Origin: Candidatus Brockarchaeota archaeon | GTDB taxonomy: Archaea; Thermoproteota; EX4484-205; DTQO01 | Direction: 5' to 3' | NCBI GenBank assembly: GCA_017601265.1 | Contig: JAFNJA010000026.1 | Location: 1-17,705, forward strand | DNA length: 17,705 nt | Part shown: positions 7,887 to 15,699 of the stretch, one piece after another | Layout of the letters: the number at the start of each line of letters is the position of its first letter | How positions within the stretch are numbered: the stretch's first letter is position 1 | Notes under the pieces: model-generated | What the model was told of the DNA's origin: nothing | The model's input: only the letters and a program-made list of their open reading frames with translations | Databases searched by the model: none | Position numbers and translations under genes: made by a program

Positions 7887-7910
7887 GCGCCGCTATTTAG
7901 GCGCTTTTTT
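7887..7910 (+). terminator. Hairpin plus T-run terminator
   Basis: GCGCC (7887-7891) pairs with GGCGC (7900-7904) around an 8-base loop and is followed at once by six T residues (7905-7910). A second T-run lies at 7916-7920. It closes the short transcription unit of the 28-codon ORF. Confidence 0.6.
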
Positions 7911-7991
7911 GGCCCTTTTTGGCGAGCCTTCCTGCCTTGGGTTTTCATTCCACGAATCGGGGAAGGCAAGGTCCCCAACCGAAGCGAGCCA

Positions 7992-9188
7992 TCATCCCGC
8001 TCCCAAGACCGCAAGGGACGTGCTGAAAGCCAGCGTCGCGATTATGTCGGATACGGAAGCGACCAGCGGGATCACGAAGTTGTCGGGATCGAGGCCGTGC
8101 TTGAAAGTTTGTGTCGCCACCAGGAGCGAGAGGATGGAGATGGAAAGGAAGCTGATCGCGTTCGAAATTAGGGCCAGCGAAACCAGCATCGCGATGTCGG
8201 GGCTGAGCCCTGTCGCCCTGCCCATTGCGAACGAGGCGACGCCGAAGACCACGTGCATCGCCGCCGCGGCCGCTTCAACCGAGAGGAGGTCCGCGAACGC
8301 CTCCTTCAGGGCCATCCACAAGGACGCCGCGTAGCCGAGGGCGAGCTTGGTAGTCTGCATGGCTCCCAGGATCGAGCCGATGTCCCCGAGCGTGTCTATC
8401 AGCATCGGGTAGAGCATGAGCACCGAGGGGTGCCTTTCGATGTCGTCCTTCAAAGAAGCCAAGGCGACGCCCCCGAAGGTGCCTAGCAAGCTGGAGAAAA
8501 TGACGATCGGGGCCCCCTCTTCCAATGTCCTGGCGAACGTCCTTTCCTTCCTGTTCCTGGCGGACAAGACGACGACCGTGCAGAACAACAGGAGCGCCGC
8601 GATCGCCATGCCCCAGAGCATCCCCGGGACGAGCGCGAGGCCGGCGACTACGATGTAGCAGGCTGTCACGAGCACGTCGTCGATCGTCGACATCATCGGG
8701 TAGAGGATGATGTCCGGGTCGAAGCCCCTCTTGAACGACTCGATGGCGGAGAACAGGGCGACGGGCACGGAGATCGCTATGGCAAGCTCGCAGGTCAGGA
8801 GCGGGACCAAGAGGAAGAGCAGCGGGTTCTGGAACTCGGCGCCGAAGAAGAGAGAGTTGACGACGAAGGCGAGGAAACCTATGCCCAGCGTGTCGACGAA
8901 GGTGAGGGCGAAGATCGCCTTGACGAGGGCGTAAAACGAGCTCGTGTTCCTCCTGAACCTAGGTTCCACCTCGCCCGTGTGGAGCATCGTGCCCAGTTTT
9001 CCCGAGAGTATCCCGCCTATGTTCCCGCGGACGGTCAGGATGGGAGGAAAGAGGGCCAGGATCCAGGGGGCTGAGGCGAAAAAGGGGGAGAAGATTATGA
9101 TGAGCCTTCCCGAAATGATTCCGCCGAGGTCGAAGGACAGCGCGATCGCTGCCTGCTTGAGGGTGCTGGCTTTGAAAAGCTTCGGCAA
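7992..9188 (-). CDS. MgtE/SLC41-like divalent cation transporter with two repeats
   Basis: This 398-residue polytopic membrane protein is predicted to move divalent cations, most likely Mg2+. It is an internal duplication of the MgtE transmembrane domain: residues 47-70 (PPILTVRGNIGGILSGKLG) match 260-282 (YPMLIDTLGDIGSILGAMQT). FKRGFDPDI...YPMMSTIDD (152-171) matches FKHGLDPDN...IPLVASVSD (362-381). There is no N-domain or CBS domain as in bacterial MgtE. The start is TTG at 9188, 15 bases after the stop of the upstream PhoU/TrkA-C gene, and there is no promoter in the gap. The arrangement with PhoU/TrkA-C partners matches the archaeal COG1824/COG3273 pair, in which the soluble protein is thought to regulate the channel. 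Confidence 0.82.
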   Translation of the reverse strand: MPKLFKASTLKQAAIALSFDLGGIISGRLIIIFSPFFASAPWILALFPPILTVRGNIGGILSGKLGTMLHTGEVEPRFRRNTSSFYALVKAIFALTFVDTLGIGFLAFVVNSLFFGAEFQNPLLFLLVPLLTCELAIAISVPVALFSAIESFKRGFDPDIILYPMMSTIDDVLVTACYIVVAGLALVPGMLWGMAIAALLLFCTVVVLSARNRKERTFARTLEEGAPIVIFSSLLGTFGGVALASLKDDIERHPSVLMLYPMLIDTLGDIGSILGAMQTTKLALGYAASLWMALKEAFADLLSVEAAAAAMHVVFGVASFAMGRATGLSPDIAMLVSLALISNAISFLSISILSLLVATQTFKHGLDPDNFVIPLVASVSDIIATLAFSTSLAVLGAG

Positions 9189-9203
9189 CGCGGGGACCTT
9201 GGT

Positions 9204-9776
9204 TCACTGCTTGGGCTGCGGATTGGCGAGGCTCAGGAGCTTCTCTTTCCCTTCCGCGTAGCCCATCGCTATGATCAGGTCTCCGGGATTCAGGACGAAG
9301 TCGTCCTGGGGGTTGTAGGTCCAGCTCTTGCCCCTCTTGACCGCGATAACCCTCATGCCGATGTCGTCTTCGAGCCCGATTTCGCCTAGCCCCTTGTGGC
9401 ACAACTCCGATGCATGGGAGATCTTCGCCATCACGATCGTCTCCTCCGCCTTCTCGATCGCCATCTGCACGACCGGGTGGGCCCGCACCCCCCTCTTCAC
9501 GACCTCAGCCATGATCTTCGACGCGTCCGCCAGCTCCTCCGCCGCCAAGGCCAGGCGTATCAGGCCGAGCAGGCCTTGGGCTGGCAAGGATTCCCTCGAC
9601 TTTAGGACCGCGAGCTCGAATTCGGTGTGCAGCTTGTCGACAGTCTTCTCCATCGCCAAGACGTGGTCGGCGATTTCCTTGCTTCCGAACAGGAAGGCGG
9701 AGTAAGCCAGGTCGACCATCATTTCGGAGATTTCCTTCAGTTGGGCGAGCATCGCCGCCAGGCGTTCTATATCCAA
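9204..9776 (-). CDS. PhoU/TrkA-C (RCK-C) regulatory protein, second copy
   Basis: This 190-residue soluble protein has an N-terminal PhoU-like all-helical part (about 5-105, with MMVDLAYSAFLFGSKEIADHV) and a C-terminal RCK-C domain (about 115-180). The C-terminal domain is recognised by GLGEIGLEDDIGMRVIAVKRG and the LNPGDLIIAMG block. RCK-C domains bind nucleotides or ions and gate transporters. The TTG start at 9776 abuts the TGA of the upstream paralogue (9777-9779) with no gap, so translation is probably coupled. The product likely works with its paralogue and the MgtE-like protein. Confidence 0.8.
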   Translation of the reverse strand: MDIERLAAMLAQLKEISEMMVDLAYSAFLFGSKEIADHVLAMEKTVDKLHTEFELAVLKSRESLPAQGLLGLIRLALAAEELADASKIMAEVVKRGVRAHPVVQMAIEKAEETIVMAKISHASELCHKGLGEIGLEDDIGMRVIAVKRGKSWTYNPQDDFVLNPGDLIIAMGYAEGKEKLLSLANPQPKQ

Positions 9777-10406
9777 TCACGCACCCTCCTTCTCGCCAAG
9801 CTTCGGGCGGGGGATGGCCTTCAGTTCCCCCTTGGCGAGCTTGTCAAGCTCCGAGACTCCGACGTCGCTGCCCCTCGCTATGAGTACGTCACCTTCGGCG
9901 AGCGAAACCTCCGGACCCGGGTTCGTCAAGAGTTCCTTCCCCCTCCTGACGACGATCACGTTGACGCCGATGTTGGTCTCGAGCTTGAGCTTGCCGAGCG
10001 GCTTGCCGGCCAATACCGAGTTTGGGAGTATCCTCGTCCTGACGAGCCCCTCCTTCGTTTTCGCGAGCGCCTCCAGAACGCGGGGATCGGGCACGAGGCC
10101 CAAAAGGACCGTGCGGGCGATGTCCGCCGCCGCGCCCGAAATCCTGTACGCCACCGCGCCGACCTGCATTACGCCGACCATCGTCTCGGCGTCGTCGGCG
10201 TCCCTCACCGCTATCGCGGTGTTCATCAAGAGGCGCGTCTTGAGTTCGTCAACCTTCCCCGCCATCTCGACGACGTCCTCGGCCAGGTCCTTGTCGTTGA
10301 AGACGACGGCGGAGTAAGCGAGGTCGATCATGAGCGTCGTTGTAGTTTGCAGCTCGGTCAGGATGTCGCGCACCGACACCGGCTTGTACTTTATTTCCCC
10401 TCTCAT
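9777..10406 (-). CDS. PhoU/TrkA-C (RCK-C) regulatory protein, first copy
   Basis: This 209-residue paralogue of the next gene shares its domain order. PhoU-like helices span about 12-120, with LMIDLAYSAVVFNDKDLAEDV matching MMVDLAYSAFLFGSKEIADHV in the partner. The RCK-C domain spans about 127-182, with LGKLKLETNIGVNVIVVRRG and LAEGDVLIARG. The start is an ATG, and a TATA box lies about 40 bases upstream. It is the first gene of a three-gene minus-strand operon. Two different PhoU/TrkA-C subunits with one transporter suggest a hetero-oligomeric regulator. That is inference; the family itself is well defined in archaea. Confidence 0.8.
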   Translation of the reverse strand: MRGEIKYKPVSVRDILTELQTTTTLMIDLAYSAVVFNDKDLAEDVVEMAGKVDELKTRLLMNTAIAVRDADDAETMVGVMQVGAVAYRISGAAADIARTVLLGLVPDPRVLEALAKTKEGLVRTRILPNSVLAGKPLGKLKLETNIGVNVIVVRRGKELLTNPGPEVSLAEGDVLIARGSDVGVSELDKLAKGELKAIPRPKLGEKEGA

Positions 10407-10441
10407 GTTTCTTCCAATCCGGAGCGTTGATTCCGAGACGG

Positions 10442-10450
10442 AATTATAAG
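10442..10450 (-). promoter_or_regulatory. TATA box of the PhoU/TrkA-C - MgtE operon
   Basis: Read on the minus strand this is CTTATAATT, centred about 40 bases before ATG 10406. It is the only clear promoter signal ahead of the three genes. Confidence 0.6.
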
Positions 10451-10485
10451 GTTTCGCGGCTACCGCGCCTCGGTCGGGGAAAGTT

Positions 10486-12315
10486 CTACCTTTGCCTTTC
10501 CACCCGAATTATTGTTTCGGAGACCTGCGGCAGGAAGCGCCCCGAGTACCAGGCGTCGACGGGCACCACGTACCTTTTCGGCTCGATCTTTTCGGGGACT
10601 TCGAAAGAGATCGGAACCGACCCCTCCCGCCTCGGCTGGATGACTGATCCGGCGAATTCGGTCGCGCCCGAACCCCACGACCTCGGAAGGCTGGCCCGGC
10701 AGGAAGCTTCGCGCGGCTCGGAGGAGTGGTTCGTGAAGACGACCTGGACTTTCGCTTCGGAGCCGCGCGCGACCCGCTGCTCGTAGGGGAAGCACCGGAT
10801 CCAGTGCTCGTCCATCCCGTAATTCGGGTCGTCCCACGCGATGAGTTCGCCGAACTCGCGCATCCGCTCCTCAAGGTTTTTCCTCATGAACTCGCGCTGC
10901 CCGCGCGTGAAGTCGAAAGCCTGGTCCACGTGGTTGTTGACAAGGAGGCAAGGTTCCAGGCTTTCGAGAAGCGCTATGCACCGGTCGAAGCCTCTGCCCC
11001 TCCCCAGGAAGTTCCTGTTGCCGCAACAGTAGTCGTCTATGCCGGCTGCCGTGAAGGAATCGCCGACGAAGAAAACCCTTGCCCCCCGCCCCTCGACGAA
11101 GAGTCCGCCGTGGTAGAGCGTCTGGCCGGGAAAGTGGTACGCGGTCATCTCGAACTCGCGCCACCTCCACGATTCCCCGTCCTCGGTTCGCCGATCGACC
11201 TGGACCTTCACGGGCGAGACGCAAGGAAGCCTCCACGCGAGGGGGTCCTCGACCACCTCGGCGACGCGCCGGTCGGCAAAGACGGGGCAGCGGAAAGCCT
11301 CTTTGAACTCCGGGACTGCGTCGACGTGGTCGTCGTGGTAGTGAGTGATCCAGAGGCCTTCGACGCTGCCCACCTCCCCGGCAGCTTGGAGCTTCCCGAC
11401 CTCCCCCACAACCGAGGGGTCGCCGCAATCGATCGCGAAAGCCGCCCCATCCCTCGAGATAATGATCCACGTGGTTTTGAAGTGGCGCAGGAAATCCGGG
11501 GCGGGCTTGCTTTGCCCGATCGGCATCGCCCTCGGGTCGCCAGCGTACTCCCCGAAAAGGGCAGGAAAATAATACCGGAGCGCGGAAATGGAAGCGTACA
11601 TGTCGTAGCAGGAGCCGAGGCGGGCCGAAAGCGCGTCGATCGCGGAAGCGGGGTCGCGGATCACGGCGCCCCGAGAAGGCACGAGCGCGGAAGGCCGGGC
11701 TTCCTTCAACCTCCCAAGGCTCTCGACGAGTTGCCGCCGGGCCCCGAGGAAGCCGTGGTAGTCGGCCGTCGCCGTCCCCTTCTGGAGGCTGTATATCTCC
11801 CACAGCTTCCCCCCTTCGAAGATCAGGTCCCCGCAGAACGCTGCCCTCTGCCCGTCCACGTCGACCAGGTAGCTAACGCCCCCGTCCGTGTGCCCGGGGG
11901 TATCGACGACCGAGACGCGAGCCGGCCCCCACTCGAAGGAGTCTCCCCCTCTGTACGCTTCGTGCACGGGAACCGGTTCGGCCAGGGTCAGGTGGTGCGG
12001 GCGGAAGCCGTAAACGTGCCAGCGGTTGGAAGGGTCGTCCCAGTACGAAGCCGGGTCCTCGAAAAGCCTCCTTTCCGCCTCCGGCACGCCGATCCTGGTG
12101 CCGCCCCCCAAAAGCCAGATTCCGCAAGCCTGGTCGCGGTGGTGGTGGGTAAAGAGCACCTTCTCCACCACCCTGATCCCGAGTTCCCCGATCTCCTTGA
12201 GCGCCTCGCCCGCGCCGAAGTCGATGAGCAGCGCCCTTTCCCCGTCCATGACGATCCCGACGTTCACGGCGCCAGGGAGGACCAGGAGGTGGCTGCCGAT
12301 GGATTCGGCCTTCAT
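10486..12315 (-). CDS. Tandem metallo-beta-lactamase-fold protein
   Basis: This 609-residue cytosolic protein has two MBL-fold domains and a C-terminal beta-sandwich-like region. Domain 1 (about 1-250) carries THHHRDQ (56-62), TPGHTDGG (H142) and FCGDLIF (D163). Domain 2 (about 265-480) carries THYHDDH (324-330), FPGQTLYHGG (396-404), FFVGDSF (D419) and NNHVDQ (H462). Domain 1 has Gln at the last position of HxHxDH, and domain 2 has Gln where the third ligand His (PGHT) is expected, so each site looks altered at a different ligand. Residues about 515-609 resemble an immunoglobulin-like or NEW1-type beta domain. Hydrolase activity is likely but the substrate is unknown. It starts at an ATG with a TATA box 33 bases upstream and is monocistronic. 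Confidence 0.75.
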   Translation of the reverse strand: MKAESIGSHLLVLPGAVNVGIVMDGERALLIDFGAGEALKEIGELGIRVVEKVLFTHHHRDQACGIWLLGGGTRIGVPEAERRLFEDPASYWDDPSNRWHVYGFRPHHLTLAEPVPVHEAYRGGDSFEWGPARVSVVDTPGHTDGGVSYLVDVDGQRAAFCGDLIFEGGKLWEIYSLQKGTATADYHGFLGARRQLVESLGRLKEARPSALVPSRGAVIRDPASAIDALSARLGSCYDMYASISALRYYFPALFGEYAGDPRAMPIGQSKPAPDFLRHFKTTWIIISRDGAAFAIDCGDPSVVGEVGKLQAAGEVGSVEGLWITHYHDDHVDAVPEFKEAFRCPVFADRRVAEVVEDPLAWRLPCVSPVKVQVDRRTEDGESWRWREFEMTAYHFPGQTLYHGGLFVEGRGARVFFVGDSFTAAGIDDYCCGNRNFLGRGRGFDRCIALLESLEPCLLVNNHVDQAFDFTRGQREFMRKNLEERMREFGELIAWDDPNYGMDEHWIRCFPYEQRVARGSEAKVQVVFTNHSSEPREASCRASLPRSWGSGATEFAGSVIQPRREGSVPISFEVPEKIEPKRYVVPVDAWYSGRFLPQVSETIIRVERQR

Positions 12316-12344
12316 TCCTGTTTAGATGCCAGTCCGCGGCCCCC

Positions 12345-12352
12345 GTTTAATG
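12345..12352 (-). promoter_or_regulatory. TATA box of the tandem MBL gene
   Basis: Read on the minus strand, ATTAAAC is centred about 33 bases before ATG 12315. This is consistent with a short or absent leader. Confidence 0.5.
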
Positions 12353-12445
12353 CCTTCCCATGCGGCCGAACCGGAGCTCTGGATCGGAGGTTGCAAGCTG
12401 CAAGGGATCTGCCGGCCCGCCATTCCTGGGCTTTGGCGCGAGGGA

Positions 12446-12946
12446 TCAGGGGAGCGTCAAGGTGGCGGGGTAATCCTCCCCGCTGGCGGTGTGCAGCGTC
12501 ACTGTCAAGGTGGATCCGGAATTAAGCTCGTTCCCGCTCGGATCGGTCGCCCCAGGTTGGATCGTTATGGTTCCGGTTTTCGTCACCCCGGTTTCGCAGG
12601 TTGAAGGGAGCGGGTCGAAGTCCAGGCCCAAGACGACCTCCGGTTCGAAATCCGAAGCTGGGACGCCGTTCAGCGTTATAAGGTCGATGCTTGTCGACTT
12701 GGAACCGGTGCTGACGCACCTTATGGTCACGACGTAGTTCCCCCCGCTCTTCACGACGTAGGCCTCCTTGATCTCTATCTTTTCGTAGCTTATGAACCCC
12801 TTCGAGAGCCCCCCTATCCAGTAAGATCCGGTTATGACTACGGCGATCGTTATGGCGGCGATTATGATGGTGGCCAGGACCGAGCTGAATGCCTCTTTCT
12901 TAAACCGGACTAACCGAAACCGCCGCGCACTCGAAGGCGCCAACAC
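12446..12946 (-). CDS. Archaeal type IV pilin-like protein
   Basis: In this 166-residue protein, FKKEAFSSVLATIIIAAITIAVV (about 15-37) is a class III signal sequence. A basic stretch (RRFRLVRFKK) is followed by a processing site near K17/E18 and a hydrophobic helix of the archaeal pilin N-terminal family (S.VLATIIIAAITIAV). The rest (about 55-166) is a small beta-rich, Ser/Thr-rich exported domain with one cysteine pair (C77, C116). The start is GTG at 12946, with a TATA box centred about 37 bases upstream. Related proteins assemble into surface pili after cleavage by a PibD-type peptidase, but no assembly ATPase or membrane platform gene is present here. A role as a single minor pilin or an exported envelope protein is possible. 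It is divergent from the protease gene. Confidence 0.7.
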   Translation of the reverse strand: MLAPSSARRFRLVRFKKEAFSSVLATIIIAAITIAVVITGSYWIGGLSKGFISYEKIEIKEAYVVKSGGNYVVTIRCVSTGSKSTSIDLITLNGVPASDFEPEVVLGLDFDPLPSTCETGVTKTGTITIQPGATDPSGNELNSGSTLTVTLHTASGEDYPATLTLP

Positions 12947-12979
12947 GACCCCGACTTTGCCCTACCGAACGCGATCGCG

Positions 12980-12987
12980 AAAATATG
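12980..12987 (-). promoter_or_regulatory. TATA box of the pilin-like gene
   Basis: The minus strand reads GCATATTTT here, centred about 37 bases before the GTG at 12946. Confidence 0.5.
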
Positions 12988-13147
12988 CTTTCCCTTCTGC
13001 GATCTTGACCTCAAGGAACGTTTAGCAGCCCTTCCGGCCTTCGCGGCGCCGATCGGAGCCTTGGTTTCTGCCTCCCCGCCTCCGTTTTGGAAACTGAGAA
13101 GTTCGGCGGCGCAAGGAACCTTGAAGAAAGGATCGATGTAGGCAACC

Positions 13148-13157
13148 GATAAATATC
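13148..13157 (+). promoter_or_regulatory. TATA box of the HtrA-like protease gene
   Basis: GATAAATATC is centred about 24 bases before ATG 13177, so transcription should begin at or beside the A of the start codon. This is the clearest leaderless promoter in the window. Confidence 0.7.
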
Positions 13158-13176
13158 GTGAAGCCGAAAATCCGAA

Positions 13177-14826
13177 ATGCGTTTCGGGTTGATCGGCAGA
13201 CGCGTTCGCGCATTTTCGTCATTTGGAAAAAAGGCGCTGTTGACGGCGTGCGCCTTGTCCATGATGTCCGCCATCCTGGTGCCGCTCCTTGTCCCCCTCG
13301 AGGAAAGCCGCGCTTACTCGCAAGCGTCTTACGTGACTGAAAGTGCGTTGCCGGCCGTGGTCCTCGTTTACAGCAGGATCGATTATTCCGGGACTTTCTA
13401 CGTTCCGTGGGTTTGGGGAGCCGAAGCCTACACCGTCACGAGGTACGTAAGCTCCATGGGGTCCGGGTTCTTCGTCAACCCGAACGGGTACTTGGTGACG
13501 AACGGGCACGTGGTCTTTTGCTTCGTGAGCAAGGACTTCAAGGACGATTCGGTAACGAGGAGCTACATAATCCAGGACGCCGTTTACGCCCTGCTCAGCT
13601 GGTGCCAAGAGCAATACGGCGTGACTTTCACGCAAAGCGACATCCAAGTGACTTTGGATTACAACGCGGCGTACGGCCAGATCAGAGAGTCGTACAGGTC
13701 GACGTACGTCATCCTCGGCGAGGCGCAAGGGAACGTGATAGAGGCCAAGAGGGGCGTGTCCGCGACCGTGGTGAACGCGGAACCTTTCCTGGGCCGCGAC
13801 CTCGCCATTTTGAAGGTCGAGCTTTCGAACACCCCTTCCCTGCTGTTAGGCGATTCCGACAGGGTAAAGACGGGCGACACCGTTTACGCTTTCGGCTACC
13901 CGGGCGTGGTCGCTTTCCACCAGCAGCTTAGCCAGAGCACGCTCCTCGCGCCCTCCGTGACCCAGGGCATAGTGAGCGGCAAGAGGCTGACGCAGCAGGA
14001 CATATTAGCGATCCAGCACAGCGCGCCCGTCACCCACGGGAACAGCGGAGGCCCGCTGCTCGGCGAGGATGGAAAGGTCGTGGGAGTCAACAACATGGGC
14101 AGCATAACCGAATTGGGGCTTGAAGTTGCAGGCTTCAACTTCGCCGTAGCTTCGAACGTGCTGGCGGACTTCCTGAGGGAAAACGGCGTGGCGAACTCGG
14201 TCGGCGGCGTCACGTTGCAGTTCCAGAGGGGATTGGCCTTCTACTACGCGGGGATGTACGCGAGCGCCAAGAAGGAGTTCGACGCCGTCACGACCTTGTT
14301 TCCCTACCAATGGAGGGCCGCTCAGCTTTCCCAAGAGTGCCAAGCCGCCATCTCAAGGGGCGAGAGGGCGAGCAGCTCCATAACGGCATCCGTCTCCCCG
14401 GCGACCGTGAAAGCGAAGAAGGAAGCGGTGACGGTGAGCGGGTACGTGCGGCACGCGTCCGAAATGCCCGTCGCTTTGAACTTCTCGTGGCCCGCGGCGC
14501 AGATAACGGTCCAGTACACGAGGCCGGACGGTTCGACCGTGACCCGCGCGGTCCTCAATTCACCCGAAGGAACTTTTGCCGACACCTTCACGCCAGACGT
14601 GGCGGGCAGGTGGTCCATAACGGCCTTTTGGCAAGGGGACGAAGACCACGCAGGCGCGACGAGCAGCGTCCTGACCTTCGACGCGGCCGAACCTACGGTG
14701 CTTGAAGCCATGGCGGAAAACGGCACGATCTACGCGATCCCAGCGGCGTTCGTCGCCGCGGTAGCGGCGGTGCTCGTGAGGAGGAGAAGCAAAACCGGGA
14801 ATCCGCCCCCTCCCCCGCCAAGCTGA
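13177..14826 (+). CDS. Membrane-anchored HtrA/trypsin-type serine protease with C-terminal repeat and Ig-like regions
   Basis: This 549-residue protein has an N-terminal signal or anchor segment (about 18-42). The chymotrypsin-fold domain spans about 55-335 with a full triad: H111 in LVTNGHVV, D208 in GRDLAIL and S290 in THGNSGGPLLG. There are 97 residues between His and Asp, because an inserted segment (about 116-195) replaces a normal loop. No PDZ domain follows. Residues 350-390 form a TPR-like helical hairpin (LAFYYAGMYASAKKEFDAV), and 400-505 form an Ig-like beta domain. A hydrophobic helix (about 523-537), an RRRSK stop-transfer and a Pro-rich tail end the protein. It should act outside the membrane in protein quality control or processing. 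The pilin-like gene is divergent from it. Confidence 0.82.
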   Translation: MRFGLIGRRVRAFSSFGKKALLTACALSMMSAILVPLLVPLEESRAYSQASYVTESALPAVVLVYSRIDYSGTFYVPWVWGAEAYTVTRYVSSMGSGFFVNPNGYLVTNGHVVFCFVSKDFKDDSVTRSYIIQDAVYALLSWCQEQYGVTFTQSDIQVTLDYNAAYGQIRESYRSTYVILGEAQGNVIEAKRGVSATVVNAEPFLGRDLAILKVELSNTPSLLLGDSDRVKTGDTVYAFGYPGVVAFHQQLSQSTLLAPSVTQGIVSGKRLTQQDILAIQHSAPVTHGNSGGPLLGEDGKVVGVNNMGSITELGLEVAGFNFAVASNVLADFLRENGVANSVGGVTLQFQRGLAFYYAGMYASAKKEFDAVTTLFPYQWRAAQLSQECQAAISRGERASSSITASVSPATVKAKKEAVTVSGYVRHASEMPVALNFSWPAAQITVQYTRPDGSTVTRAVLNSPEGTFADTFTPDVAGRWSITAFWQGDEDHAGATSSVLTFDAAEPTVLEAMAENGTIYAIPAAFVAAVAAVLVRRRSKTGNPPPPPPS

Positions 14827-15168
14827 ACGAAAAGCAAACCCGCGGCAGGATCGCGGAAGCAATGCGATCGATGAATGCAGCGCGCAAAATTGCGCCCCGT
14901 CCTGAGGCTTGAATTCCGGAAAACCAGTCGCGACCGGCGAAGTTCGAGCCCAAAGAAACGCGCGTTGCTCGCTTGGCCCGGTTCCCCTCCGGGGGAAGGA
15001 GCAGGAAGAGGAAACTGGCGGCCAACGAGACCCCCTCGAGTTTGCGGGCGGAACGGAATTCCATGCTCTCCAAACCCAGGGTGATCCAAAGCGTGCACCG
15101 ACCGGCAACGTTGAGAAGTTGGGATCCCACCTAGAAAGCATCGATCCGATGACAGGCCCTTTGGTGTA

Positions 15169-15282
15169 AATCGTGGTTGGAAGAAGCAGTATCGGGTGGA
15201 CCAAGCGGAGGGGGACGAGCGCGATAGGCACGACCCAAACGTCGATGAAATTCTTTTCGCGTCGTTCGCAAGGACCACGATT
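15169..15282. repeat. 9-bp inverted repeat 96 bases apart
   Basis: AATCGTGGT (15169-15177) and ACCACGATT (15274-15282) are exact reverse complements inside the gene-free region. They could close a roughly 114-nt structured RNA or be the ends of a very small mobile remnant. No target-site duplication is evident. Confidence 0.4.
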
Positions 15283-15631
15283 CATGAAAGGGAAGGTTGT
15301 GCGTTTTCCTTCCAGTCACGTCGATTAGCGCCAAGTCGCTCCCGCCACTTTCGCAGGACTTAGGGAGAGCTGACGCCATCGGGGTCGACCTCGAAGCAAG
15401 TCCCAAATCCAAGCCGCCGCCTTTGTCCACCTTTACGCCACGAGCAAACGTCCGAAGGGCCGGGCTCGCTCCACGAGATCTGGACAAGGAGAAGGCGGGC
15501 GGGAACCAAGAACGGGGCAGCAGCTCCTCACAGCCCTCCGAGCAGTAACGAGGCGGCCATTTTGCAACCCGGGCGACCCCTAAGCGCGTTAGCGAAGGTG
15601 GCGTGGACTCGGGAGGAGCGCCATCCGAGTG

Positions 15632-15636
15632 AAAAA
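15632..15636 (-). terminator. Oligo-T terminator of tRNA-iMet
   Basis: Five T residues on the minus strand start 20 bases after the discriminator base of the tRNA. They follow a GGCCGGC stretch, and T-runs like this end stable RNA transcription in archaea. Confidence 0.5.
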
Positions 15637-15699
15637 GCCGGCCGAAGTTTATAGGTAGCGGGGAGTGGATTCGAACCACCGATCTCAGGGTTATGAGCC

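Larger units (their letters stand above)
14827..15655. other. 829-base region without a convincing gene
   Basis: Reading all frames gives only short ORFs with low-complexity, Arg/Ser/Pro-rich products and no family motifs, unlike the clean genes on both sides. I looked for tRNA T-arms, SRP and RNase P signatures and C/D boxes and found nothing convincing. The features that can be supported are an inverted repeat at 15169-15282, a short palindrome at 15607-15630 and the tRNA's downstream T-run. It could hold a decayed gene or an RNA of unknown type. Confidence 0.5.

Noticed and set aside
7767..8171. 134-codon plus-strand frame starting GTG
   Set aside because: It runs through the terminator hairpin and into the 3' end of the transporter on the other strand. 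The product is charged and low in complexity after codon 30, and the SD fits the ATG at 7771 better.
10726..12525. 599-codon plus-strand open frame opposite the tandem MBL gene
   Set aside because: It is a high-GC shadow: the minus strand has clear MBL motifs and a promoter, while this frame gives a Pro/Arg/Val-rich product without motifs.
14930..14960. GTTCGAGCC resembling a tRNA T-loop
   Set aside because: The flanking bases do not form a T-stem and no acceptor or anticodon arm can be built around it, even allowing for introns.
14990..15025. GGAAGGAGCAGG resembling the SRP RNA helix 8 core
   Set aside because: The GGAA tetraloop stem and the flanking paired strands of SRP RNA are absent, so it looks like chance in purine-rich sequence.
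14560..15285. 241-codon and shorter minus-strand frames in the gene-poor region
   Set aside because: They overlap the protease 3' end, change character along their length and lack any family motif; a hydrophobic patch near 15131-15250 is too short to support a gene.
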